Shown here piece by piece: positions 23,561-34,759 of a stretch of 64,000 bases of DNA. This stretch comes from Thereva unica. Lineage: Eukaryota; Arthropoda; Insecta; Diptera; Therevidae. A program made the position numbers and the translations under genes. The notes below the pieces were generated by a model. The model was given only the letters and a program-made list of their open reading frames with translations. It was not told the DNA's origin and did no database searches. The stretch covers positions 125,074,310-125,138,309 of the forward strand of contig OX465282.1 of assembly GCA_949987705.1 (NCBI GenBank), in the 5' to 3' direction. The first letter of the stretch is position 1; each line of letters begins with the position of its first letter.

Positions 23561-24692
23561 CCTCACTCCTGCGCAAACTTTTTGTCCTGTCTTACTTCTC
23601 CGGAGTGTATCCTGACTCTTGGAAACTAGCTCATGGTCAGCGCACTCCAAAAAAGGTGAAGCCAGCGACCCGGTGAACTACCGACCAGTAGCAATTACTT
23701 CTGTTCTCTCCACTCCTTGACAGAGTATGGGACCTTGCTCTGTTGACCAAACTCCAAGCTATTGATATAAGCTTAGTTCAAAAGAACTGAATTAAGAGCT
23801 TCCTTTATGGCCGTTCAGTCAAGGTAGCGCCATTTCGGCAAGAGTTCCTCAGGGGTCAATTCTATCAGCCGCACTTTTCCTAATGTTCAATAATGATCTG
23901 CCCTCAATCCCTTACAACCCACTTCACTGTTTCGCTGATGACGGTACTTTGCGTTTCTTTTACACCTTCGACAATATAGGAGAAGCACGTGCTAGACCTT
24001 GCCTTCACTATCGTGAACTGATGTCCACTGCGATCAACCGGGATATCAAATCGATTCTTGATTGGAACCGCGTGAATCGTGTGGAGTTTAACGTCACCAA
24101 AACGAAGTACAGGTTCATCTCCAACAAAAATAGCACCGATCTTCTTCCTATCTCAGTGGGGAAAGGATTCCAACAGCTGACTCAACTCCTAACATTCTTT
24201 AACTGAGGATATGCAATGAAATGATCACATATTCCAAATCGCTAAACAAGCCTAATAATGCCTTGGACTTCTCAAAAGATGCAAGTTCCTCCTCCAGCCA
24301 GCCGCCCTGGCTACAATCTACAAATCCTATATTGGGTTCCGCCTTGAATACAACTCGTATATCTGGGCAGGTGCCCTGAAAACCACCTTGGCTTGCTTCG
24401 ACAATGTGCAAAATTGTGCGATCAAACTCATTGGTGATTACCCCTTTCACGCCTCTATAGATGTTTTAAGCCAGCGTAGGAATGTAGCAGCCCTCTCTAT
24501 ACTTTAGCACTATTACCATAGCGACTGCTTCACTGAAATTCAGATCCTCCCGCCTGCACGGCAATATTTTTCTCGCAACACAAGACTAGCTCGTTCGGCT
24601 CACCCCCATACCCTACAGCACCCTTTCGCGCATAATACCGTCTAGAAGTTTATGAATAGAACATTATTTCCGAGCTCGTATAACATCTTAGC
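23560..24692 (+). mobile_element. LINE-A copy, 5' part of an interrupted element
   Basis: The reading starts further 5' than the 9.2-kb copy: FSGVYPDSWKLAH, then DPVNYRPVAITSVLS (reverse-transcriptase motif 1-2). A decayed motif A segment, RVPQGSILSAALF, CFADDGTLRFFYTFDN and NRVNRVEFNVTKTKYRFIS follow, then scattered stops. The sequence ends near 24692 at ATAACATCTTAGCC. The next expected bases (TTCAAACGCAAGGTTCATAG in the 9.2-kb copy) appear at about 29220, so the copy seems split by about 4.5 kb of other DNA. Confidence 0.83.
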
Positions 24693-27469
24693 CAAGGCGC
24701 GCACTGAAGTGGGGTGGCGCTAAAGTGGCGGTGGCACGGCGATTAAGTTACATGTGGTGTGGCAAAGTCGTGGCGGCGGGATGGCGTAATATAATGCGTA
24801 CCGAAGCGGGAAGGCTAAATCCTACACAAAAACATTTATAGCGGTTATGCGAACGCCACATGTAGCAAAGTATAGCCCCTGGATTATTTATTGGCCACCG
24901 GTTAGCCTACAGCGTAAGAACCGGGTAGATGCGACCCGCGAACAGGTTGTGTTTACGCCAGTAAAGGCGTGTTTCTAGTGTTAATACCAAAGATTTTTTA
25001 AAATTTGAAAAATCTCACGTGAGATAAGGGGGAGAGAGAGGCCAGCCAAATTTCACAACATCTCACAAAACCGCAAAAATCACCTCACGTAAAATTAATG
25101 GACGACCACTTACAGTATTTGACATTTAAGCATTTTAAACATACCACCGAATGTTGGTAAATTATACTCTAATCCTTAAATCTCGGTGAAAAGTAACGCC
25201 CGATGATTTTTATGGCCCTAAATTTCTTTCTCTACAACTTTAGTTCTTACAAAAAAGTTGACCCGATTAACCCTTTGAAGGGTATTTAATTTTCTTTATT
25301 CAACATTTTTTCATCTACTTATACCAAACATTATTGCCGACTGTGGCCTTATGAGCTTCGTGTATCGCCAAAACATTTGCCAGGATTTGCATACAAATTG
25401 ACGACAGATAGGATAGATGTATTTGATTTGTCAGTTACTCCTTCAATCAAACCCATATTCTAGGAGAGCTTGTAATCAGGGATTATGTCTAGAAAAAGGG
25501 AACTTTTAAATTTAGTTTCTTTCTATCAGTAAAGGCACAAACAGATTGGCGAATATTATCCTTATATACTATTACATACTATCATGACTAGTCCTGGCTT
25601 ATTCACTTACATCTATATACAACGAATATAATCTAGTTTTGTATATAAACTTCCTTAAACTATAATTATTACTACAGTGTTATTAAAGTATTTGGATAGG
25701 ATAGCTATATTAAAAAGGTTATGCAGGCACAATTTCTCCGCAAATTGTACAACTTAAGCCTAAACCAAATATGACGTAACGTAACGTAACTGAATGTAAT
25801 CTGAAGTGCGAACATGAATTTTCATATAACATCGACTTTAATTGGTAAAATGTTCGTTTAATTCTCGAATGTTACGTAGGATGTCGTAAGAAAAGCATTT
25901 CATATTAGGTTCTACCTTTTCTTATATCTGCTATGCAACTCTCTCTTTCTGTTCACCGTACAGAAAGATTCAACGGCCGGCAGCTAAACTTGATAACTAA
26001 TAACTTCTTCATCACAGCCTTCTGAACCACAAACAGTGAAACAATTTTTGCTGCACCATTTTTTATAGTATTCTCTTAAATATTTTTTTCTTCGCTGCCA
26101 AAATGTTGAATCCTTCTTCTTCTGCACGTCATTATATTTATCTTCCGAATTAGTTGGTCTAATAATTATTATATTGAACTGCTTTCAGAAATCGGACCTT
26201 TTTCATCCCTTTTGTCCCTCGAAACACGGTTATGGCCGGCAAACGGTGTTCCCAAAATCGGAAAATGGTAATCAACAAGAATATTCATCTCATAAATTAG
26301 CAACAAAAGAATCTCTTTTAAAATCGGCTTCCCTTTAGCAATATCTAAGGCCTTTATGGATGGCATTGAGCCTTTATATACATCGCCAGTAGATTATATC
26401 GCCAATGCACGATTCTTCGTACTCGATCACGATCAGCCTCGAAGGCGTGCTTTCAATAATAATAATGCGCTTTCATAACTTTCACCGCATTTCTTTAACA
26501 AATTCGTTGCAAATGTGTGATAACGTAACCTAGAACGTAAACTGGCAATAGAATTACTCATTAAAGGCATATTGGTTATTGTTGTTCAGTTGATGTGATT
26601 TATTTTAGAAGAAACTAAGAGAATAGCTTAAAACAGAGTCCGAGGTAGAAGCTTTGTGGAAGGAAGCCCTACGTTTCCAATGATAAGGCATTATACAACT
26701 GGATGCTCCCGGTAGATTAGATCGTTGAACGATATGCCAACTATCTTGTAGCCCTCGTCCCGATAACTTTACATCAAGGTGCTTGGAAGGCTGTAGTCCA
26801 TCTCACCTATACCATTCGTCCTCCTGCTTTCCCCTGGGGATTTCCCAGCTTGCATTCAGAGTTAGATAACATCGTCTCCACTTGAAGGTCGCAGTAGGAG
26901 ATTGTGAGTGAAGTGTGGGAGGTGCCATCAGGTTCTCATCAGGTACTCTCCATAAGACGCCAAAATAGATCGTTTACAAATCTTTAAAATATAAAGTAAA
27001 ATGTTATTAAGACAGGTTATTTATACTGAAAAATAAAATAAAAATTTCATATGCACTTTCATTTATTTAAGAGAAAATGTGAGTTGATTGAAGAATTCTC
27101 GTCAACAGGTTGAAAAACACTTAAACATGTCCGAATTCATTCAGTCCGCGTAATCATCTACCTAATCATAAGTGACTTGATACCGAGTTTCGCTCTGAGG
27201 AGAAATCTTTATTATTTTTATTCAAGTTTTTCGCATTAAAATTTGCACATTCAATGACCCCGCTTCACTACCGCTTCGGCGTACATTGAATGGGAAAGAA
27301 AACCAGTGAGAAAATTATGAATGTTTTTCATAAACACAATAATGGTACAAATTTTTTAATTGCAAATTTATTTTAATTTTTTGAGGAGAAATACTATAAA
27401 TAGGAGTGAGATGGTACATTTGGTAGGACGAGGATTCTTACAATCTAAATAGTACAGACCGAGGAAGTC
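24693..27469. other. Spacer inside the interrupted LINE-A, no gene recognised
   Basis: 24693-24790 is G-rich on this strand, with GTGGCG/GTGGTG words. 25774-25790 holds three GTAAC units. The rest is AT-rich. A block at 26640-26960 is more GC-balanced and may be an old repeat, but no domain could be read on either strand. Confidence 0.4.
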
Positions 27470-28110
27470 AACAGGGATATTCATTTTCTTTCATAGGATT
27501 GTTTGATAATATAAAGGCGTATACGGTTTCCTTAATCAGTTTAATATGTTGCGTATTTAGAACTTCATCATTTAATTTAATTTTATATGATGGAAATTGT
27601 ATATTGACATTGCCGTTTAGGACATCTGAAGTGAGGCATAGCAAAAGCATCAGATCTAAAACTTTGATCCTGTCTGAGTACGATATTAGTGCGGGTCATG
27701 GAGATGTCTTAGCGCAAATAGATTTTTTTTGAACTGATTCAATTCTATTACTATTTACTTGAAATATAAGATCCCTGATAGAGCAAGTGACTTCCAGGAT
27801 TGGGTGGAGTAGGGAACGGAAAAGGGCTTTGTAACCTAAACGTTGCTATCTCTTTATAAAGACCAATAGTTTGTTGGCCCTGCTAGCATGGAAATCAGAT
27901 ATAAATGTATTGAATAGGAGCGAACCTAGATGACTGCCTTGGGGAACACCGGAAGTTACTCCGATTTCGTTTGATAAAAAACTCCTGAAATCCTGAGTTT
28001 TTACGTTAAGATACGATTTTAACAATTCCAAGGCAGCCCGTGATAATTCAAATTTTGAAAGACGTAGCCCAAGTCTGTCTGGTCGAAGGCCCTTTTCTAA
28101 ATGTGTGTTG
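27470..28110 (-). pseudogene. Jockey-like LINE reverse transcriptase fragment
   Basis: Minus-strand reading: LRLSKFELSRAALELLKSYL then GVTSGVPQGSHLGSLLFNTF (motif B region; 28070-27900). After a gap without clear frame, it continues as FPSYKIKLNDEVLNTQHIK (27610-27550), which resembles the stretch before motif E in Jockey-clade enzymes. The catalytic YADD segment is deleted or too decayed to read. It lies inside the 4.5-kb block that splits a LINE-A copy. Confidence 0.75.
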
Positions 28111-28429
28111 TTGCTCGTTTAGCATTGGATCTTGAAAACAGAAATCTTGTAGTCTAGTCCTAGTCCTAGGACTAAGAATTCCAGAATTGATGATACGAAT
28201 GGCGATTCCTCTGAAGTTGTACACCAGGTGATTATCACTTTAGAGGTCGTACATTCGTTATGTGAGGCGCTTAAGGTGGGGGGACGAGCCCAATCTCACC
28301 CAATCTCGCCGGGTGGAGAGAGGGGCCATGTAATTTTTGTTCTCAAAAAACAGTGGTAAATTGTGAGAGAACTGGGTTAAATTAAGTAAAACATATTTCT
28401 CTACTAAAGACTCCCATTCACTTACAGGC
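28111..28429. other. Spacer, no gene recognised
   Basis: Contains a GC-rich patch at 28270-28330 with GGGGGGACGAGCC and CTCACCCAATCTCGCCGGG. Nothing codes recognisably. Confidence 0.35.
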
Positions 28430-28545
28430 CGCCGGCAGGCCTTGCCCTTTCAGACGATGTCAGAAGGCACGGCCCGATGAAGGCCGCATATTACTCAGTC
28501 TGATTGAGAGATGGGGTATCAGAATAGTCAGGCCTATGAGAGGAT
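28430..28545 (-). repeat. Dispersed repeat, copy 2 (see 8950-9140)
   Basis: The reverse complement of this block carries CTCAATCAGACTGAGTAAT and GGCGGCCTGTAAGTGA in the same order and spacing as copy 1 at 9024-9151. Its class is unknown. Two copies in opposite orientation show that it is mobile or was dispersed. Confidence 0.65.
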
Positions 28546-29219
28546 CCAGAGAGGATAGACTAATATGATCGGGCTAGTCCCTTCCAAGTAAGTTTGGCAT
28601 GAAGCTACGTCGTTCAATGTAGGAGTGGCGTGGCTCCGTATTTTGAAGTATTGAAGGATGATTTGCTTTGGAGTCGCATTTTGTCGTAACTTTCTCTGTG
28701 GGGGCGGAGCGGCCAAAGAAGTGCACTATAATTGTGGTGTAAATATTTTTCAAACCGATCATTATGTTGACGACTGAGAAAGATAGATTATTTATGAGCA
28801 TATGCGTGGGATTTGGGGCAGACCACTTCACTGAACCAATCAGCAATCACTGTTCGAGATTTCTTTAGGTCACGAAGAGTGATTTATTTATTATGTTTTC
28901 ACTTATAGTGTTTATAGTTGCGGGAGGCCTATACCTAACGGAGAATTATTCTGAAGCTGGGAAGGTATGTATATAGGTAAGAGCGGCAGTTTCAATCCCA
29001 GCAAGAGCCTGGAACATGATTGGCGTTGGAGTTATACTGGCCGAGCCTAATGCCTGGATGTCCGCTTGGCTATCTCATTACCGAATTACTTTAGCTCCTG
29101 ACTTTGGGTATGACTGTATTGCTAGGCAAGCTTAAAAGATTGCTAAAATTTCTGCCTGGAAAACGTTGGCGAAGCTAGTAAGCTAGGTTAGTAAGGCTAC
29201 CTGTCCTGTCCTGTCCCGG
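28546..29219. other. Spacer, no gene recognised
   Basis: Mixed composition. A tandem of CTGTC units lies at about 29199-29214. No readable domain on either strand. Confidence 0.35.
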
Positions 29220-29385
29220 CTTCAAATTCAAACGTAAAGTTCATCGACATCTCCTCGAGTATCTCCACTAGCTCTAACCGTTTCTATTCTCTTCTATCTT
29301 TCAAACTAAGCTTACTACTAGACATTGCACCATGTCAAATTGGTAGTATAAAGGGAGACTCTAAGCTTAGTTTTTCACATTCCTC
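29220..29385 (+). mobile_element. LINE-A 3' end, distal part of the interrupted copy
   Basis: Begins TTCAAATTCAAACGTAAAGT, the counterpart of the last codons of the LINE-A reverse-transcriptase frame. It continues through the 3' UTR words TAAGCTTACTACTAGACATT (29308), GGTAGTATAAAGGG (29342) and TCTAAGCTTAG (29360). It starts where the copy ending at 24692 stops, supporting one element split by later insertion. Confidence 0.82.
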
Positions 29386-30124
29386 TTGAGTAGGAGCCCC
29401 GATATTGAGGTTTTTGTCCAAATGAAATTTTGCGACCATATAGTCTGCAGGCACTACTACTATTTCCTGTGGTAGAGACCGCAGTATACTCTGCTGTCCC
29501 CTAGGTTTTCTCGACCTAGCAAGTCCATTCACACTAAAGTTAAGCCGGACTTACATGAGGCAGTGCATTTGTCCCTTACACCATGATAAATTGAACTGTG
29601 GCCTCAGTTGTTTGAAATATTGCAGTTCAAAAATAATGCTCGACTGATAGATAAGCGTGTATCTAGATAAATGATCGTTTGATTGCAAATACGAGCTGCA
29701 GAGATCTTTCGGGAGTAAAGTATCAAATTTGAACTGAGTCGTACTGCACTGGCTAAAAAGAAAAAAGAGGCATCTCTGACAAATCCATTTTATAATCGTG
29801 TCCAACGCTACCTCACACAGCCGGAGTGCTATGCAGGACGCATGCTGGTTGATGTATAAATCAGATAGCAGCAAGTCGACAATTATCTACAATGACCGGC
29901 TCCGTCGGCGATGCACGCACATATGGCCCCTATGATTCCGAAGCAAGACTTGAAGAGTATGAATCTGTAATATTCTTTGTTAAGAGCTCTCCAATATAAG
30001 GCGGAGCTATTTCGAGTTGACGGATAGCCGCACTCGATGGGCCATGCGCTAATCTTTCCATGACCATCGCCATAATCTCACTGAGTGACTGTGTGGGGGA
30101 ATTTTTCAGATACTAATATTACCA
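29386..30124. other. Spacer, no gene recognised
   Basis: Two open frames on the minus strand (29335-29532, 29551-29874) show no known motif. No repeat boundaries were identified. Confidence 0.35.
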
Positions 30125-30129
30125 TGCCG

Positions 30130-31149
30130 CACAGTGGGGGAAAGAACCGAAATCCTGGCCAAAAGTCGAATTATGAACTTTTGATTTGAAGCCTATGGTT
30201 GGTAGGGATCGTTTAGGGACTGACCTTTCTACACAAAACCGTTAGGCCGAGCCCCCTGCTACTTGTGGTTGTCGAAATATTTCAGTCTCAAGTTGACCTC
30301 CGACGACAGATTTTCGACGACGCGCGCGTGAACGGATGGCAGTGAAAAGTTTACATTTGTATAACTTGAAAGTTTTCATCAAAAAAGAAAGTCGAAAAAA
30401 TGGATGCGGTTCCTGGAGGTATGTAGAATATTACGATTATTTTACTTTTCCAAAAAAAAACGTTGCTCTGTTTGTTTATTACATATAATTATACATCGAA
30501 AAAGTGACTACTCTTTTGAAATAAAGCTGATGATATGTATACCAAAAGTACCAAATCCCGCTGAATCCCGCGTTCATTCTGCGATGAGCTTGAAGTATAA
30601 ACTATTATGAACTCATTGTGCAAAAATCAGCTCCTAATTTTGCCTAGCCTTGATGTGAGGTATTTTTTCACATAGCGCGTTTTCTTGTTTTTTAGCCTTT
30701 TGGGGAGCTCCCTGGCCCCCTTAGAGGCAAGGTAGGATTTTTCTGGTATTTTTTCCTAATAGTAGGGACTGTTACGCAAATTTTAAGGGGTCATAGAGCC
30801 CCCTACGATTTTTTTTGAGGCCGTGGGAGGCAAAAGTAAGGTAAATTTTAGTGCATTTTATGATGCACCTATAAATCGATGTGAACTATGTGATGTGCCA
30901 TTTTTTTAAATAATTTGGATTTCGGATTCGTAATCAGCGACCTTGAAAATCCGCAGATACCAATTTTTGTCAAGGTCTGACACCTTTTTAACATCCATGT
31001 CCGCCATATTGGATCGGCCATTTTGGTTACAATAATTTGGCTTTCGGATTCGTAATCAGCGACCTTCAAAACCCCTGTATGCCAATTTGTATTCCCATCA
31101 GAAGTCATTTGAGGTTTTGGCCACGATTTCGGTCTTTTCCCCCACTGTG
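30130..31149. mobile_element. Transib-like non-autonomous DNA transposon
   Basis: Both ends start CACAGTGGGGGAAA (left 30130; right end inverted at 31149) and agree over about 33 bp through ACCGAAATC.TGGCCAAAA with few differences. An exact 5-bp GC-rich duplication, TGCCG, flanks the element (30125-30129, 31150-31154). A CAC start, 5-bp GC-rich target duplication and RSS-heptamer-like termini are features known for Transib, the superfamily related to RAG1. The 1020-bp interior has no recognisable transposase. A short MDAVPGG reading before GTATGT at 30401-30420 might be a vestigial exon, but this is weak. Two similar blocks at 30907-30975 and 31027-31095 form an internal duplication. Confidence 0.85.
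30907..31095. repeat. Internal duplication of the Transib-like element
   Basis: Two copies of a roughly 65-bp block (ATAATTTGG.TTTCGGATTCG then TAATCAGCGACCTT) lie about 120 bp apart, separated by a CCGCCATATTGG...GGCCATTTTGG stretch. A related pattern occurs at 62.74-62.99 kb. Confidence 0.8.
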
Positions 31150-31169
31150 TGCCGTCTAGATAGGTAACG

Positions 31170-31510
31170 ACCTTAATTCCATGTTTTCTAGTGTTTTTAG
31201 GATCTTGTCAATCGCTATGAGCCATATCACGGGCGAGAGGACTACACCTTAAGCTGTGTAGCGGCGGCATATCGACTTAATCACTCGGCTATTGCTCTAG
31301 CTGCTGTGGATGATTCTAGTTTCAAGCAATGGCAGGAGTCAAAGACTAATTCCATTATAGATCCCGACTTCCGATAGGGCCTCCTGGATAGCCACGGTGC
31401 TGATGTTGGTAAAAGCTCCTCCTTTATCTAGGAAAGCTGGTAGGGCAATTAGTTTGTACTATTGGCAGTATTCCACGATGCGTCCTTCTTCGTGAAGCGC
31501 ATTGTCCGCC
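31170..31510 (-). pseudogene. LINE-C (I/LOA-like) reverse transcriptase fragment
   Basis: The minus-strand reading includes ALHEEGRIVEYC, YKLIALPAFLDKGGAFTNIS (motif A with AFLD..GAF), IQEALSEVGIYNGI and AQGVVLSPVIWLIAIDKILK (motif B; the usual form is PQGGVLSPLLW). These motifs fit the I/LOA group of insect LINEs. Stops and a lost catalytic DD segment mark it as dead. It lies between the Transib-like element and the chitin-binding gene. Confidence 0.78.
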
Positions 31511-32361
31511 GATCTGCGTTTTCAGCAGCCATTCTAATATGTATAGTCTTCTCCACACCATAAGGAAGGTATAGGTCGGAGGTATAGGTTTAGCAAGCGT
31601 TCTAGGGTCTTTAGGGCGAACAATTGTGTTGAATTGTGTATATTCTAATCCCAATTCGGCATTGTACAATTAATTATTTGATTACATAAAAATCTAGTAT
31701 TTTTGTCTAGCATTGGTCATTATATGTTTGGACCCCACCCTGAGTTTGGTTTTAAAGTAGTTGGTGACAGTTTCATTGGGCTTCGTTAATTTTTCACTAC
31801 CGTACCGTACTTTGCCAAAACCAAAGTGTGTGATCATTTGTGATCCTATGATTTATTTATGGTATACGAAGGCGACGTAATGTTCTTCTTGCACTATCTT
31901 CTCCATGTATCGAAGGAATCTTCCTAATACCGAATTATGCAACTGGTTTTCACCTACATATAAAAAAATAAAAATAAACATAATTTGTCGTTCAACATCC
32001 CGTTTTCCCTTATTTAACCCATAATACTGTCAACGTAATCGCCTTAAAACATTTCTCACCATTCGCAGCTGTTAACCTAATTCGGAGAAATTTTTTCTTA
32101 ATACCTGGAGACTACCTTGGAGGTAAAATAACATACTTAAATACCAGTACTGAGACCTTCGATCGAACATTGAACATACTGCCCTAATTTTTCATGCCTG
32201 GACCTGTTTTCATTTCCCTCCGAAAAAATCGAGTTCATTTAAACAATATTACCGAAATGTTTGTTCATTTTGGTTTTGTTACTTTTGTTATTTACTAACG
32301 AAAACTCGAAATTTTCCAAACAGACTGTAATAATTTAAATTAGGTCCAATTCTCTTTGCAG

Positions 32362-33064
32362 CCTTAAGCTTAGGAAATGTCGCCAGCCCAGTATTCCAGA
32401 ACCACAAGACGAAAGAGTGGACGAACCTAGACAATATCACCTTCTCCTTCGACTGTACGCAACGATCGGTTGGATTCTATGCAGACATCGAGTATAACTG
32501 TCAGGTGAGAGAGAGAAACTGTAGCTTTGTATTAGGTATGCGTGTATGATCATACTGTTAGGCGTTGAGGTAGGTCACGGAGAATTTGAATGAAAAAAGC
32601 TTCTGAAAAGCTGCGATTGCTTTCATCTCACGATCGAAACTGTTATACTCAAGATCGAACTCCTGGTTTTATGCAATTTTATAAAACTAAAAAAGTGCCA
32701 AAATGATTGCAGTATAATTTTAAAATTTATAAATAATTTCAGGGTTTATTTTTGTAAGAAAACCGTTTAATAATCTAACAAAAAACATTTTCTGTATTTT
32801 TAGATTTTTCATATGTGTGATGAAGAAGGTAACAGAATTCCTCACTTATGCGCAAACGAGACTTCCTTCAATCAGGAGTATCGAATTTGTGATTGGGACT
32901 ATAATTTCAATTGTACAGAATCAGCGGTAATTGTTTAAAATATTTTTTTTTTTTTAATATTATACATATGTATTGTATTTTTACAAAATTTTTCATTTCA
33001 GAAATGGTTTTACCTCAATGAGCTCACATATGCCACAGAACCTCCTGAAGATGAAGACTATTAA
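32362..33064 (+). CDS. Secreted chitin-binding (CBM14/peritrophin-A) protein, 3' three exons
   Basis: Exons 32362-32504, 32804-32926 and 33002-33064 are bounded by TTTGCAG/GTGAGA, TTTTTAG/GTAATT and TTTCAG signals and join in one open frame to a TAA at 33062. The joined reading carries six cysteines spaced C-x14-C-x5-C-x10-C-x12-C-x7-C (FDCTQ, YNCQIFHMC, HLCAN, RICDWDYNFNC). This is the chitin-binding type-2 domain of peritrophins and cuticular CPAP proteins. The C-terminus is acidic (ATEPPEDEDY). Such single-domain proteins bind chitin in cuticle or peritrophic matrix outside the cell. The first listed exon opens inside a codon (two leading bases), so at least one 5' exon with the signal peptide is missing; none was found convincingly within 32000-32340. 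The introns, about 300 and 75 bp, are free of transposons, and the frame is intact. It looks like a live host gene. Confidence 0.87.
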
Positions 33065-33089
33065 TTTAAATATTGTAATTAAAAATATT

Positions 33090-34234
33090 TTTAAATTAAA
33101 TTTGTTGAGATTTTGTTAAGAATGAAAGAAAATGAAAAAAAAAAAAGAAACGATTTGCCACAGACAAAATGGATGGTTGTGTTTGTTGATTTATTATACG
33201 TTTTTTGACAAAAAATATTTGGTTATTCAATAAGCGTGATAGGATTTGAAATTCGAAAAGAGCAACAAAGATTTATGTGGTAGGTAATAATAGGAAGTAC
33301 ATACATACATATATCCAAATCCGACTTATTAGCATCTCTACTCTGATTGAATTTTACTCTACTCGACATTGATTTGCAGCTACTCGTCCTCGTCCCATTT
33401 AATGGATGGGAAATTACTTCAGGACTCGTTAAATTGTCTCAAAGAGCTCGTTGTCAATGAATCCACTAGCCCTGAAAATATATCCATTGGACCTTAGAAC
33501 TGCACTTTGCATTTTGCTAAACCTCTGCCTAAGTTTTTGCTATATAACACTCCTTCAGAGTTTGTCCTGACTCTAAACAATTAGTCAATTCTTAGCCCAT
33601 ACCGAGAAAACTTGACACAAACAACCATGTGGATTCAAGACAGAGAGAAATACATACAAATTTTGTTGCGGTAAAAAAGCTCTTCTTTGGTGTGAGGTGT
33701 AAACGGGTTTTCGTAGATTTGAATTTATATTCCATCCCGAGTAAAAATGAGACTCTCTTGTACTTAGCCTGAAACAGGCACACAACGTCATTTTGGCTGC
33801 ATGGCACCCGAAACAGCCCTGAATAAAACTAGCACTGCCCGCATTTAGCGTGAAACACGGCACGGTACCTCTAAGTAAAAAAAAGACACCCGTTCTTAGC
33901 CTGCAACAGGCACGGACAGCATCGAAACCCACAACAAACACGGCACGTCTGAGTAAAAATTTTATTTCTTTACAGGCATGAAAGTAATAGTCCAAACCAA
34001 GCACGTTACGCTTACATTTTTTATACTGTAGTAGGCCGGTTCTCGTTCGATTACGTAGGTCAAACAGCATTGGATGTGGTTAGTATTTAGTTGGGGGACC
34101 ACTTGGTAAAGCGATACTCGCGTTTGGAATGGTGTATTACGAATACATTCATATCTGTAATAGAGGCCTGCATCCCTCCGGCGGTATAGGTCTAACTACG
34201 ACTGTATACAGCCAGTACCGGAATCGGGGCTTAG
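33090..34234. other. Downstream spacer with degenerate repeats
   Basis: 33725-33990 contains two to three degenerate copies of a block with AGTAAAAA, CTTAGCCTG(A/C)AACAGGCAC and AACACGGCACG. They look like an old tandem array. A 161-codon minus-strand frame across it is composed of these repeats and has no known similarity. Confidence 0.5.
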
Positions 34235-34508
34235 TTGACTTCAATCGTTCTTTGGCATTGGAAGAAAGCTATTTTGCCCTTATTGGCTCTCTCCAATAGA
34301 TCCGGCCTCCACGTTAATTTCCTACGCAGTATGAGATCCAAAAATTTCGCATCCTCCATAAGCTGCAATCTTGGATTGCAGAGTCTAAGAAAGGAAAAAC
34401 GGGAAGTCCATGCTTCTCTGTAAGAGCACTGCTTGAGTCTTAGCTGGGTTAACGCCTAGAACATTTGTTGCAGTCCCATATACAAGAGTACCCAATGCTC
34501 GTTGCATT
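34235..34508 (-). pseudogene. LINE-C reverse transcriptase C-terminal piece
   Basis: Minus-strand reading: DAKFLDLILRRKLTWRPDLL then ERANKGKIAFFQCQRTIEVN, the post-catalytic region of I/LOA- and R1-group LINEs (KFLGLTLDRKLTW type). It lies left of the small retroposon at 34521-34747 and is on the same strand as the N-terminal piece to its right, so the retroposon probably entered a LINE-C copy. Confidence 0.75.
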
Positions 34509-34520
34509 ATATCTCTTATT

Positions 34521-34747
34521 TTTTTGTAATAAGAAGTTAATATTGTCGGTAAAAAATTTAATTTTAAAAATCGTACCAGGAATTTAATTTTGCCTAATAA
34601 CCGACATTTGTAATTTAAGCCTGAAGATGACTTTAAAAAAGTCGAAACGTCGCTGTAATTGACATGAAATAAAATAAAACAGCAAACACCAAAAAACTAG
34701 TCGGTTATTAGGCAAAATTAAATTCCTGGTACGATTTTTAAAATTAA
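34521..34747. mobile_element. 227-bp insertion with 12-bp target duplication and inverted arms
   Basis: An exact 12-bp duplication ATATCTCTTATT flanks the insert (34509-34520, 34748-34759), a length typical of target-primed retrotransposition. Inside, a block of about 50 bp beginning ATTTAATTTTAAAAATCGTA (34556) recurs inverted at 34700-34748. Between the arms lies CCTGAAGATGAC, a short A/T loop, GTCGAAACGTCG (34619-34653). CTGAAGA...GAAAC resembles a degenerate hammerhead-ribozyme core, which is known from Penelope-like elements. That link is an inference. Confidence 0.75.
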
Positions 34748-34759
34748 ATATCTCTTATT

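Noticed and set aside
33585..34070. 161-codon minus-strand open frame
   Set aside because: It runs across degenerate tandem blocks (CTTAGCCTGAAACAGGCAC type), has no recognisable domain and no start or splice context. Probably a chance frame in repeat DNA.
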